From positions 62,001 through 126,000 of the forward strand of contig JBMNRB010000001.1 in NCBI GenBank assembly GCA_050944435.1: a DNA stretch of 64,000 bases, written 5' to 3'. The notes beneath the pieces were generated by a model that made no database searches, was not told the DNA's origin, and saw only the letters and a list, made by a program, of their open reading frames with translations. Below are positions 31,876-40,423 of the stretch, in pieces. The DNA comes from Ruminococcus_G sp050944435 (GTDB lineage: Bacteria > Bacillota > Clostridia > Lachnospirales > Lachnospiraceae). Positions within the stretch are counted from its first letter, which is position 1. Each line of letters starts with the position of its first letter. Both the position numbers and the translations under genes were made by a program.

Positions 31876-32994
31876 ATGGAGTATTTAGGAAAAGACATCA
31901 AAAAACTGGGTTTCGGTCTTATGCGTCTTCCTAAAAAAGACAATGCTATTGATGTGGAGCAGGTAAAGAAAATGGTAGACCGTTTCCTGGAAGAAGGATT
32001 TACTTATTTTGATACGGCATGGGCCTATGAGGGAAGTGAAGACGCCATTCGTCAGGCGCTGGTAGAACGGTATCCGAGAGAGAAATTCCAGCTGGCAACG
32101 AAAAATGCGGCCTGGATTAACTGCAAAACGCGGGAAGAAGCCATTGCCCAGTTTGAAACTTCTTTAAAGCAGACGGGAGCGGGATACTTTGATTTTTACC
32201 TCCTTCACAATCTGGGGGAACACAGGACGCAATCCTTTGATGACTTTGATATGTGGAGCTTCGTTCAGGAGAAGAAAAAAGAAGGGTTGATCCGTCACGT
32301 AGGATTTTCCTTCCATTCCACGCCGGAAGAGCTGGAGGAGATTCTGAAAAATCACCCGGAGATGGAATTTGTTCAGCTTCAGATCAATTATGCAGACTGG
32401 GAAAATCCCGCCATTCAGTCAAGGGCATGTTATGAAGTGGCCAGAAAATATAATAAACCGGTGATCATCATGGAACCGGTGAAAGGCGGCATGCTGGCAA
32501 ATCCTCCCCAGCCGGTGAAAGATGTGTTTGAAAAGGCGGACAGCAGCGCTTCCTGCGCTTCCTGGGCCATCCGTTTTGCCGCCGGTCTGGAAGGCGTTAT
32601 CACCGTGCTGTCCGGCATGAGCAGTCTGGAGCAGATGGAAGATAATCTGTCCTATATGAAAGAGTTTAAAGGAATGTCAGAGGAAGAAAAAGCAGTGCTG
32701 AAGGAAGCGCAGACAGCGCTCAACAGCATACCGCTGATTCCCTGCACCACCTGCAATTACTGCGCAAAAGTCTGTCCTGAGGGAATCGGCATCTCAGGTT
32801 CCTTTACCGCGATGAATTATCTGACGCTTTATCAGAACAAGGAAGCGGCCAAAGGACAGGAGAGCTGGCTGGTACAGGGCCACGGAAAGAAACCGGCAGG
32901 CGAATGTATCAAGTGCGGTAAATGTGAAGAAGTCTGTCCCCAGCATATTAAGATACGGGATGAGCTGGAGAAAATTGCGGAGATTTTCCAATAA
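31876..32994 (+). CDS. Aldo/keto reductase with C-terminal ferredoxin domain (2)
   Basis: A 372-residue protein. The AKR barrel starts MEYLGKDIKKLGFGLMRLPK, with FTYFDTAWAY (catalytic Asp/Tyr) and DFYLLHNLGE. The Fe-S tail is CTTCNYCAKVCPEG and CIKCGKCEEVCPQH. The start at 31876 has GAGAGG nine bases upstream; ATG 31867 is the alternative. It belongs to the same family as the genes at 27980 and 61233, and is closer to the latter in its barrel. Single gene followed by a strong terminator. Confidence 0.87.
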   Translation: MEYLGKDIKKLGFGLMRLPKKDNAIDVEQVKKMVDRFLEEGFTYFDTAWAYEGSEDAIRQALVERYPREKFQLATKNAAWINCKTREEAIAQFETSLKQTGAGYFDFYLLHNLGEHRTQSFDDFDMWSFVQEKKKEGLIRHVGFSFHSTPEELEEILKNHPEMEFVQLQINYADWENPAIQSRACYEVARKYNKPVIIMEPVKGGMLANPPQPVKDVFEKADSSASCASWAIRFAAGLEGVITVLSGMSSLEQMEDNLSYMKEFKGMSEEEKAVLKEAQTALNSIPLIPCTTCNYCAKVCPEGIGISGSFTAMNYLTLYQNKEAAKGQESWLVQGHGKKPAGECIKCGKCEEVCPQHIKIRDELEKIAEIFQ

Positions 32995-33037
32995 TAAAAA
33001 ATTTCCGGAGACCAGATTTGGCCTCCGGAATTTTTTT
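32995..33037. terminator. Bidirectional terminator between convergent genes
   Basis: Stem TTCCGGAG (33003-33010) pairs with CTCCGGAA (33023-33030). An A run lies on the left and a T run (33031-33037) on the right, so it works for both the AKR gene and the ABC genes ending at 33036. Confidence 0.8.
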
Positions 33038-34865
33038 ATGCGAACTGACTGTAATACAGATCGGCATACCGTCCCTTCTTTTCCAGCAGTTCCCGGTGAT
33101 TTCCCTGTTCCACGATATTACCGTCCTGCATGAATAAAATCAAATCGGCGTCGACGATGGTAGAAAGGCGGTGGGCGATGACGAAGCTGGTCCTGTTTTT
33201 CATCAGCGCTTTCATGGCCCTTCCAATTTCCATTTCGGTGCGGGTATCCACACTGGAGGTTGCCTCGTCCAGGATCAGCACGGCGGGATCGCAGAGCACC
33301 ACTCTCGCGATGGTCAGAAGCTGCCGCTGTCCTGCGGAAATGTTTTCCGCATCATTTTCCAGAACAGTGTCATAGCCTTTTGGCATGGTTCGAATGAAAA
33401 AGTCGGCCCGGGCCGTTTTGGCTGCGGCGATGATTTCTTCCCTGGAGGCCTCCGGCCTTCCGTAGGCGATGTTTTCTGCGATGGTGCCGGAAAACAGCCA
33501 GGTATCTTGCAGAACCATTCCAAAATTGCTTCTTAGATTCTGACGGGACAATGTCCTGGCATCGGTGCCGTCCAGTAAAACGGCGCCGTCCATCACCTCA
33601 TAGAAACGCATCAGCAGATTGATCAGCGTGGTTTTTCCCGCGCCGGTACTGCCGACGATGGCGATTTTCTGACCGGGACGGACGGAAAAACTGATGTCTT
33701 TCATCAGGATACGATCCGGCGTATAGCCAAACTTGACGTGACGAAATTCCACCTTCCCTTTGGCGTTGTGAATGACGGCGGGAACGGCGGGGTCCGGGGA
33801 TATCTCTTCTTCATCCAGCATTTCATAAATTCGTTCCACGGAAGCCAGCGCGGACTGCATGCTGTTGATCATATAAGCTGCCTCCGTCAATGGTTCAGAG
33901 GCCTGATTGACATACTGGAAAAATGCCTGGAATACGCCCACGGTAAGGGAACCCTCCAGAAGCATTTTCCCGGCGATGACGGCCAGCAGTACCTGGCCGA
34001 CACGGTTGATCATGCGGATAGCCGGATTGACGGCATTGATCAGAAAATCGGCCTTGCAGGACGTTTCCGCCAGCTCCTCTGTTGCGATGCGCATATCTTC
34101 CATACTGTGTTCTTCCCGGTTGAAGGCTTTGATCACTGCCCGGCCGCTGTAGGCTTCTTCCACATGGGAAGTGACGTTGCTGACGCATTGCTGCCGTCTC
34201 ATGGCGTATTTTAATGTTTTGGATGAAAATATCGTTGTAGCATACAGCGCCAGGGCGGTGAAAAGAAGAAAAAGCAGCGTCAGCCAGATGCTGAAGCGAA
34301 ACATCATAATCAGCGAGCCCACTGTCATGCCTGCAGCGGTAAAGAGTTTTAACAGTCCGGTCTGCAGTGCCTCAGCCATTTTGTCCAGATCATTGGTGGC
34401 ACGGCTTAAAATCGCGCCCGTCTTGTTGCGGTCAAAATAAGAGAGGGGAAGACGGTTCAGTTTCGCGCTGATTTCCGTTCTCAGACGCAGGCTCAGTTTT
34501 TCAGCAAAGCTGGCCATCAGGAAGGACTGCAGGGTGTAAAATGCTGCGGCTCCCATATAAATAAGAAACAGGATAAAGAGCTCCCGTCCGCTTTTTTCCC
34601 AGGTAACGGTGAAAGGAATCCCCTCATTTAAAGAGCTGCGGATACCGTTCCAAAGGGTATCCACAACGGAAACACTGTACAGAGGCGCCAGAATAGAAAG
34701 CAGGGTATAAAGAATCACGGAAATAAAAACCACAGACAGACGGACATGCTGGTCGCTGACGGAGGCCCACAGCCGTTTCAGCGTTTTTCCTGTGTGATGA
34801 GGAAGAGCATAATCTGTATCGTTTTCCTGGAATTCTGTGTGATCATGTTCAGCCAAGAGTGTCAT
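33036..34865 (-). CDS. ABC exporter half-transporter, catalytic-site subunit (pair 2)
   Basis: A 609-residue fused exporter with six membrane helices (residues about 45-330). Walker A is GSTGAGKTT, Walker B is VLILDEATSSVD, the switch is VIAHRLST, and the signature is degenerate ISAGQ. The 45-residue N-terminal extension (EHDHTEFQENDTDYALPHHT) is hydrophilic. It overlaps its partner by 17 bases. With the upstream gene it forms an asymmetric heterodimer controlled by MarR, typical of multidrug exporters; the substrate is unknown. Confidence 0.88.
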   Translation of the reverse strand: MTLLAEHDHTEFQENDTDYALPHHTGKTLKRLWASVSDQHVRLSVVFISVILYTLLSILAPLYSVSVVDTLWNGIRSSLNEGIPFTVTWEKSGRELFILFLIYMGAAAFYTLQSFLMASFAEKLSLRLRTEISAKLNRLPLSYFDRNKTGAILSRATNDLDKMAEALQTGLLKLFTAAGMTVGSLIMMFRFSIWLTLLFLLFTALALYATTIFSSKTLKYAMRRQQCVSNVTSHVEEAYSGRAVIKAFNREEHSMEDMRIATEELAETSCKADFLINAVNPAIRMINRVGQVLLAVIAGKMLLEGSLTVGVFQAFFQYVNQASEPLTEAAYMINSMQSALASVERIYEMLDEEEISPDPAVPAVIHNAKGKVEFRHVKFGYTPDRILMKDISFSVRPGQKIAIVGSTGAGKTTLINLLMRFYEVMDGAVLLDGTDARTLSRQNLRSNFGMVLQDTWLFSGTIAENIAYGRPEASREEIIAAAKTARADFFIRTMPKGYDTVLENDAENISAGQRQLLTIARVVLCDPAVLILDEATSSVDTRTEMEIGRAMKALMKNRTSFVIAHRLSTIVDADLILFMQDGNIVEQGNHRELLEKKGRYADLYYSQFA

Positions 34866-36582
34866 CTCCTTTCATCTGAGATTTGGCAATGTCCTGATAA
34901 ACAGGGCAGTTTTTCATAAGAAAATCATGGGTTCCGGTGCCGACGATTCTTCCGTCTTCCAGCACGATAATCTGATGAGCATTCAAAATAGTATTGATCC
35001 GCTGGGCGATGATAAAGACAGCGGCGTCCTTTGTTTCCTTGATCAGGGCTTTCCGCAGCGCGGCGTCCGTTTTAAAATCCAGAGCGGAAAAACTGTCGTC
35101 GAAAATGTAAAGATCGGCTTTTTTCATCAGAGCTCTGGCGATGGACAGTCTCTGCTTCTGCCCTCCGGAGAAATTGGTTCCTCCCTGAGACACCGGCGCA
35201 TTCAGGCCATAGGGAAGTTCCAGGGCGAAATCAGCCTGAGCGACAGCCAAAGCAGCTTCCATTTCAGAGGGAGAAGCATCTTCCTGACCATAGCGGAGAT
35301 TATCGGCAACGGTGCCGGAAAAAAGCCACGCTTTCTGAGGCACATAGGCAATCCGGTCACGCAGAGATTGTTGAGATACTTCCCGGATATCCGTACCGTT
35401 AAAAAGAATGAAACCGGAAGTGACCTCATGGAACCGCAGCATAAGTTTGGCAATGGTGGATTTCCCGCTGCCGGTACTTCCGATAATGGCGGTAGTTTCT
35501 CCCTTATTGCAGGAAAAAGAAATATCATGGAGGGAGTCCTCTTCGGCGTCGGCAAACCGGAAGGTAACGTGGTTAAACTGGATAATTTCCTGTTGTTTTT
35601 CTCTCGATTTCGCCAGAATATTTGATCTGTCGGAAATTTCAGGCTGGCGGGACAGGACTTCCTGGACGCGGCGGGTGCAGGTACGGGCCCGGGGGAGCAG
35701 GATCAGCACCATCTGAGCCATAACAATATAAAAAAGGATTAAAATGGCATACTGCGTGAGAGCGGTAATATCGCCGATTTCCATAAAACCGGCGCCGACC
35801 CGGTTGCCGCCGAACCAAAGGATTGCCACACAGCAAAGATTGATGATCAGCATGGCCACGCTCTCCAAACCGGCGAAGAGGCGGTTGGCGCGGATGGCGG
35901 TTTCGGCGTAATCTTCAAAGGATTTTCTCATCCGTTTTTCTTCATGGGGTTCTTTATGAAAAGCCCGGATCACCCGTACGCCGGTCAGATTCTCCCGAAG
36001 GATTACATTCATGCGGTCCAGCAGTTTCTGCAGCCGTTCAAAGATGGCGGAAGCTTTTCTTGTGACCAGAACGGCCAGCAGGATAATAATTAAAGTGGAA
36101 GCAATCATCAGAAATCCCATCTGAGTATCCAAGGAGAAAGCCATGACGATTCCCATAATACAGATAACCGGCACGGGTAGAACCATCTGGATGCACCAGA
36201 CAAAGGACTGCTGGATAATGTTGATGTCGTTTAACGTTCGGGTAATCATGGAACCGGTGCCAAATTCTCCGAAATCATGGGAGGAGAAGGCAAGGGAATG
36301 CTCGTAAAGACGATTGCGGATATCCCGTCCCATTTTTGCGGAAAGGCTGGCGCAGCACCAGCTTCCCGCCAGGGCGCCTGCGCTGGTGAGAAGGGCGACC
36401 GCAAGCATGAAGATTCCGTCTTGAATTATTTGATTCAAATCGCCGCCGGCCACCCCTGTGTTGATCATGCCGGCGGTGATGGTGGGAATGAGAAGTCCTC
36501 CCGCCACGTCCAAAATCATTGTCACCAGCGTGAACAGGCACAGTCGCTTATACGGTTTTAGAAAGTGCAGAATCAGTTTCAT
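34849..36582 (-). CDS. ABC exporter half-transporter, degenerate-site subunit (pair 2)
   Basis: A 577-residue fused exporter. Walker A is GSTGSGKST, the signature NFSGGQKQR is intact, Walker B is LYIFDDSFSALD (Glu to Asp), and the switch His is Gln (IIAQRINTI). This is the non-hydrolysing half. It starts inside the marR stop (4-base overlap), so marR and both ABC genes form one tightly coupled operon transcribed leftward from the promoter at 37087-37115. Confidence 0.88.
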   Translation of the reverse strand: MKLILHFLKPYKRLCLFTLVTMILDVAGGLLIPTITAGMINTGVAGGDLNQIIQDGIFMLAVALLTSAGALAGSWCCASLSAKMGRDIRNRLYEHSLAFSSHDFGEFGTGSMITRTLNDINIIQQSFVWCIQMVLPVPVICIMGIVMAFSLDTQMGFLMIASTLIIILLAVLVTRKASAIFERLQKLLDRMNVILRENLTGVRVIRAFHKEPHEEKRMRKSFEDYAETAIRANRLFAGLESVAMLIINLCCVAILWFGGNRVGAGFMEIGDITALTQYAILILFYIVMAQMVLILLPRARTCTRRVQEVLSRQPEISDRSNILAKSREKQQEIIQFNHVTFRFADAEEDSLHDISFSCNKGETTAIIGSTGSGKSTIAKLMLRFHEVTSGFILFNGTDIREVSQQSLRDRIAYVPQKAWLFSGTVADNLRYGQEDASPSEMEAALAVAQADFALELPYGLNAPVSQGGTNFSGGQKQRLSIARALMKKADLYIFDDSFSALDFKTDAALRKALIKETKDAAVFIIAQRINTILNAHQIIVLEDGRIVGTGTHDFLMKNCPVYQDIAKSQMKGDDTLG

Positions 36583-37040
36583 AGGGTACCCTCCTTTTGA
36601 TGGGAAAATTGTTCTTTTTCTAAAATCTGCAATCTTACTATATATTTCTTTAACAATCGCAGCAGCATTTTTCGTTCGGCCTCATCCAAAAACTGGAAAG
36701 CCTCCCTCTCCATCTCGTATACAGGGAGGATATTTTCACGGACAAATTTCTGACCTATGGGAGTCAGATGAATATGTTTGTCGTGACCCTTGCCCTGGGA
36801 CAGATAAAGATATCCATCCCGTTCCAGCTTACGTATGGAGGAATTAATTGTTTGTTTGCTGATATAAGATTCCCGGCAGATATCTCTTTGCAGGCAGCCG
36901 TCTCCCAGTTCACGGATCAGATAAAAAATGCAGAATGCGCTGTCGGAAACACCAATATTTCGCGCCAAGTCGTGATAAATATCATCCAGTTCTTTATACA
37001 GTTTGTTAAAAGCGGCGATGGTGTATTCTGATTTTTCCAT
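36579..37040 (-). CDS. MarR-family repressor of the ABC exporter operon
   Basis: A 153-residue winged-helix regulator. The HTH region is GCLQRDICRESYISKQTINS and the wing region IRKLERDGYLYLSQGKGHDK, followed by HIHLTPIGQKF. It is first in an operon with two ABC half-transporters, and two matching dyads cover its promoter. Autorepression relieved by an exported compound is the expected mode. The start at 37040 has GAAAGGAGC upstream. Confidence 0.88.
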   Translation of the reverse strand: MEKSEYTIAAFNKLYKELDDIYHDLARNIGVSDSAFCIFYLIRELGDGCLQRDICRESYISKQTINSSIRKLERDGYLYLSQGKGHDKHIHLTPIGQKFVRENILPVYEMEREAFQFLDEAERKMLLRLLKKYIVRLQILEKEQFSHQKEGTL

Positions 37041-37061
37041 ATTCCACTATGCTCCTTTCAG

Positions 37062-37115
37062 GTACGATTTCGGACTTTTGTAGGGTATTATAGTACGAAA
37101 TCGTACCTGAGTCAA
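37062..37115 (-). promoter_or_regulatory. MarR promoter with operator inside the spacer
   Basis: Minus strand: TTGACT (37115-37110), 17 bases, TATAAT (37092-37087). The spacer is almost filled by the perfect dyad GTACGA-AA-TCGTAC (37093-37106). A second copy with one mismatch, GTACGA-TT-TCGGAC, lies at 37062-37075 beyond the start site. Repressor bound to either site would block RNA polymerase. Confidence 0.82.
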
Positions 37116-37195
37116 GGCGTTTGACTTTTCTGAAAAAGAAAGTTAAAATTGGACCATAACGAAAGAGAAAAACAGGAATCAAAGGGGGAATTCTT

Positions 37196-37957
37196 ATGTT
37201 GAAAAAAACTAATCTTTGCTGTTTCAGTCCGACGGGGGGAACCAGAAATATGGGAGAAATCTTCTGCAGGGATATTTCAGAGGAAACCTTTGTCACAGAT
37301 CTGATGGTCAGAGAAGAAAAACCGCAGCAGGAGGAGAGCGATCTGACTGTGATCGCAGCGCCGGTGTTTGGAGGGAGAATTCCATCGACGGCAGCAGACA
37401 GAATAAAAGAGCTGAACGGCGTAGGAAAAAAAGCGGTGGTTCTGGCTGTATATGGCGTAAGAGCCTATGAGGACGCGCTGCTGGAGCTGAAGGATCTGGC
37501 AGAAGAGCAGGGCTTCCAGGTGGTAGCCGGGGCGGCTTTGGTAACCAGACATTCCATCGTGCCTCAGGTGGGAGCAGACCGTCCCGATGAGAAGGATTTG
37601 GAGCAGATCAGGACTTTTGCAGCTCAGGTGGAAGAAAAGCTTGCCGCCGGCGGTGAAGAAAAGGTTCAGGTGCCGGGCGGAAAACCTTATAAAGCGCCTA
37701 TGCAGGTAGCGGCCACACCTGTATCCATGGAAGGATGCGTGCAGTGCCAGGCCTGTGTAAAAGTCTGTCCCACAGGGGCGGCTGCACTGAAGGATGGGCA
37801 GATCGTTACTGAGCTTGAAAAATGTATTCTCTGTATGGCCTGCACCGCAGTCTGTCCCAAAAAGGTACGGGTTCTCCCTGCTCCCATGCAGGAAGGCATG
37901 AATGCAAAACTTGGTCCCCTTAAAGAAGTGCACAGGGAAAATGAATTTTTTATCTGA
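37196..37957 (+). CDS. EFR1-type flavodoxin-ferredoxin fusion
   Basis: A 253-residue protein. The N-terminal flavodoxin-like domain (residues 1-150) has the FMN phosphate loop CCFSPTGGTRNMG and APVFGGRIPSTAADR. The C-terminal ferredoxin has two 4Fe-4S motifs, CVQCQACVKVCPTG and CILCMACTAVCPKK. EFR1-type proteins carry electrons in anaerobes; partners are unknown. It is divergent from marR, with its own ribosome site AAAGGGGG. The downstream acetyltransferase gene is 12 bases away. Confidence 0.87.
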   Translation: MLKKTNLCCFSPTGGTRNMGEIFCRDISEETFVTDLMVREEKPQQEESDLTVIAAPVFGGRIPSTAADRIKELNGVGKKAVVLAVYGVRAYEDALLELKDLAEEQGFQVVAGAALVTRHSIVPQVGADRPDEKDLEQIRTFAAQVEEKLAAGGEEKVQVPGGKPYKAPMQVAATPVSMEGCVQCQACVKVCPTGAAALKDGQIVTELEKCILCMACTAVCPKKVRVLPAPMQEGMNAKLGPLKEVHRENEFFI

Positions 37958-37969
37958 TCTGGAGGAACA

Positions 37970-38530
37970 ATGACGGAAAAGGAAAAACGGGATGCCGGCC
38001 TGATCTATAATGCCAATTACGATGAAGAGTTGGAACGGGAGATGCTGGAAACACAGGATAAGTGTTTTTTATATAACCAAATCTTACCCTCGAAAAAGAG
38101 GGAAAGAGATGAGCAGATGAGAAAAATTCTGGGAAAAACGAAGAATAATTTTGAAATTCGCTCTCCCTTCCACTGTGATTACGGATATAATATCGAAATC
38201 GGAGAAAACTTTTATGCCAATCACAACTGTGTGATTTTGGACGGAGCCAAAGTAACCTTTGGAGATAACGTGTTCATCGCGCCAGACTGCGGGTTTTATA
38301 CGGCCGGCCATCCTCTGGATAAAAAGCAGAGAAGTGAAGGGCTGGAATACGCTTATCCCATCACGGTGGGGAACGACGTCTGGTTTGGAGCCGGCGTACG
38401 GGTGATGCCGGGGGTGACCATCGGCAGCAATGTGGTGATCGGCGCGGGAAGCGTGGTGACAAAAGATATCCCGGACAATGTGGTGGCGGCGGGCAATCCC
38501 TGCCGCGTGATTCGTGAGATTGAGCAATGA
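37970..38530 (+). CDS. Sugar O-acetyltransferase, Maa/LacA type (1)
   Basis: A 186-residue left-handed beta-helix acetyltransferase. The N-terminal helix region (MTEKEKRDAGLIYNANYDEE) and the hexapeptide repeats GYNIEIGENFYANHNCVILD, GDNVFIAPDCGFYTAGHPLD (catalytic His) and GSNVVIGAGSVVTKDIPDNV are those of maltose/galactoside O-acetyltransferases. It transfers acetyl from acetyl-CoA to sugars. It is in an operon with the EFR1 gene and ends at a strong terminator. A second member lies at 48452. Confidence 0.9.
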   Translation: MTEKEKRDAGLIYNANYDEELEREMLETQDKCFLYNQILPSKKRERDEQMRKILGKTKNNFEIRSPFHCDYGYNIEIGENFYANHNCVILDGAKVTFGDNVFIAPDCGFYTAGHPLDKKQRSEGLEYAYPITVGNDVWFGAGVRVMPGVTIGSNVVIGAGSVVTKDIPDNVVAAGNPCRVIREIEQ

Positions 38531-38545
38531 TTGGTGATGACGTAC

Positions 38546-38572
38546 AGAGGGGGATCTGATCCCCCTCTTTTT
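38546..38572 (+). terminator. Terminator after acetyltransferase 1
   Basis: An 11-base perfect stem, AGAGGGGGATC (38546-38556) with GATCCCCCTCT (38558-38568), followed by T's. Confidence 0.85.
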
Positions 38573-38585
38573 GCAGAAGAAATCG

Positions 38586-39323
38586 TCAGCTTTCTTTAGC
38601 TGGCCGCACAGCCAGATCAGACACGTCAATATTGTCAGGCTGCGCAACAGCATACAGCACAGCATTTGCAATTACTTCCGGCTCTAGCCCCACATTTTCG
38701 TAAAATTCTTCAACCATGGATTTTGTTTCAGATGGTGCGATGGTGTTAAGCAGTTCGGTTTTAATTGCTCCCGGATAAATGGTTGTGGTACGGATATTTG
38801 TGCCTTCTGTAACTGTTTCTGTGCGAAAGGAGTCCAGCATAGCGCGGACAAAATGTTTCGTTCCGGAATAGACCGCATTGCCCGGGACTGATTTTGTCCC
38901 TGCAATGGAAGAAGTTACAATGATATGGCCCCGTTTTTGTGAAATAAATTGGGGCAGTACGGCTGCCATTGAGAACAGAACACCCTTAATATTGACGTCT
39001 ACCATATTTATCCAGTCTTTTACTTTTAACTCGGACATATTGCTGCCGGGCATTATGCCGGCATTGGCAAAGAGTACGTCGATTTTTCCAAATTTCTCTT
39101 TTGCCAGAGCTGCCAGCGCCCTCATATCTTCAGCATTTGATACATCTGACGTCAGATAAACTGCATTTTTACCGATTTCTGAAACCAATCTTTGAAGTCT
39201 TTCTTCCCGCCGGGCGCTGAGGACAACCTTTGCACCTTTCTCTGCAAGAACTTTTGCTGTGGCTTCTCCTATGCCGGAAGAAGCGCCTGTGATTACGATT
39301 ACCTTATTTTCGACACCCTGCAT
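38586..39323 (-). CDS. Short-chain dehydrogenase/reductase (SDR)
   Basis: A 245-residue classical SDR. The cofactor loop is VITGASSGIGEATA, then VLSARREERL, the NAG motif is LFANAGIMPG, the catalytic Ser is in VTSSIAGTKS and YxxxK is VYSGTKHFV. It reduces or oxidises a small carbonyl/hydroxyl compound with NAD(P)H; the substrate is unknown. ATG 39323 follows GGAGGG; a slightly longer start is possible. It is divergent from a LysR gene, its likely regulator. Confidence 0.88.
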   Translation of the reverse strand: MQGVENKVIVITGASSGIGEATAKVLAEKGAKVVLSARREERLQRLVSEIGKNAVYLTSDVSNAEDMRALAALAKEKFGKIDVLFANAGIMPGSNMSELKVKDWINMVDVNIKGVLFSMAAVLPQFISQKRGHIIVTSSIAGTKSVPGNAVYSGTKHFVRAMLDSFRTETVTEGTNIRTTTIYPGAIKTELLNTIAPSETKSMVEEFYENVGLEPEVIANAVLYAVAQPDNIDVSDLAVRPAKES

Positions 39324-39423
39324 TTTGATCCCTCCAACCAATAAACATGTGTTATTACTTTTCGTTTGCAGTATAGGATGAAATCCTTTGACTGTAAAAT
39401 GCCAATCAGGTATTATGGTATAA

Positions 39424-39439
39424 ATAGTAATTATACTAT
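39424..39439. promoter_or_regulatory. Dyad in the SDR-LysR divergent region
   Basis: The perfect inverted repeat ATAGTA-ATTA-TACTAT lies 19 bases upstream of the lysR start, in the divergent promoter region. It is a candidate LysR binding site controlling both genes. Confidence 0.5.
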
Positions 39440-39457
39440 TGGCAAAGAGGGGATCTT

Positions 39458-40327
39458 ATGATTGAAATTTTTCTGCTGGAACAGTTTATTGCATTCGTCC
39501 AAAATGGAACCTTATCCCGCGCTGCTGAGGAATTGCACATTTCTCAGCCGGCTTTAAGCAGATCCATGAAAAAACTTGAAGATGAATTTGGTGTTTCTCT
39601 GTTTGAACGGGGAAGAAGTAAAATTGTCCTGAATGATACAGGGAAAATTGCGGCTGAATATGCCAGAAAAGTTTTAGAAGCGGATCGTGAGATGATGGAA
39701 AAAACCTTGGCCTTTGAACGGAGCCGGTGTACAATTATTTTTGGTTCCTGCGCGTCACTTCCTGCCAATAAGCTTATTCCAATTATCCAGGAGAATTTCT
39801 GCCAGATGGCGATTACATCTGAAGTTTCCGGCGATGACAAACTTATAGAAGGACTGAAAAAGCGCGTTTATCATCTTGCAATATTACACAAGCTGCCCGG
39901 CGATGAAGAAATATTTTACCGAAAATTTATGGATGAGCGGCTGGCGGTTACGCTTCCCTCAAATCACCCCCTTGCGGCGAAAAAGAGCATCTCATTTCAG
40001 GATTTGCAGGGAATCAGTATTTTGGCCCATGGCGGTTCTGGCTTTTGGCTGGAAATTTGCAGGAAACATCTAAAAGAAACAAAGCTGCTGGTGCAGGAAA
40101 GTATGGGTACATTGAGCGAATTGGTTGATGCGTCAACCTTACCCGTATTTAACTCCGACAAAGCAATGCAACTTCGCGATACGACGAACGGCCGTGTGAC
40201 AATTCCTATTTCCGACGATTCGGCCAGTATCACCTATTATCTTGCCTGTTTAAAATCAGAAAAAGGAAAATACAGCGGGATTTTCAATGCCATATGTTCA
40301 GAAAATTTTAAAAGGCAGGAAGGGTAA
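39458..40327 (+). CDS. LysR-family regulator, divergent from SDR
   Basis: A 289-residue LTTR. The HTH is FVQNGTLSRAAEELHISQPA, then LSRSMKKLEDEFGVSLFERG (residues about 10-50). The effector domain starts CTIIFGSCASLPANKLIPII and is periplasmic-binding-protein-like. It has the usual length. It lies 134 bases from the divergent SDR gene with a dyad between, so control of that gene is the simplest reading. Confidence 0.88.
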   Translation: MIEIFLLEQFIAFVQNGTLSRAAEELHISQPALSRSMKKLEDEFGVSLFERGRSKIVLNDTGKIAAEYARKVLEADREMMEKTLAFERSRCTIIFGSCASLPANKLIPIIQENFCQMAITSEVSGDDKLIEGLKKRVYHLAILHKLPGDEEIFYRKFMDERLAVTLPSNHPLAAKKSISFQDLQGISILAHGGSGFWLEICRKHLKETKLLVQESMGTLSELVDASTLPVFNSDKAMQLRDTTNGRVTIPISDDSASITYYLACLKSEKGKYSGIFNAICSENFKRQEG

Positions 40328-40423
40328 AAGGATTGCTGGCAAATCAGCATCTATACCTTTAGCCAAGTTTATGATATGATCTATAAGGATTAAAGAAGAA
40401 AATGAGGACAAGGAGAGGGATAG

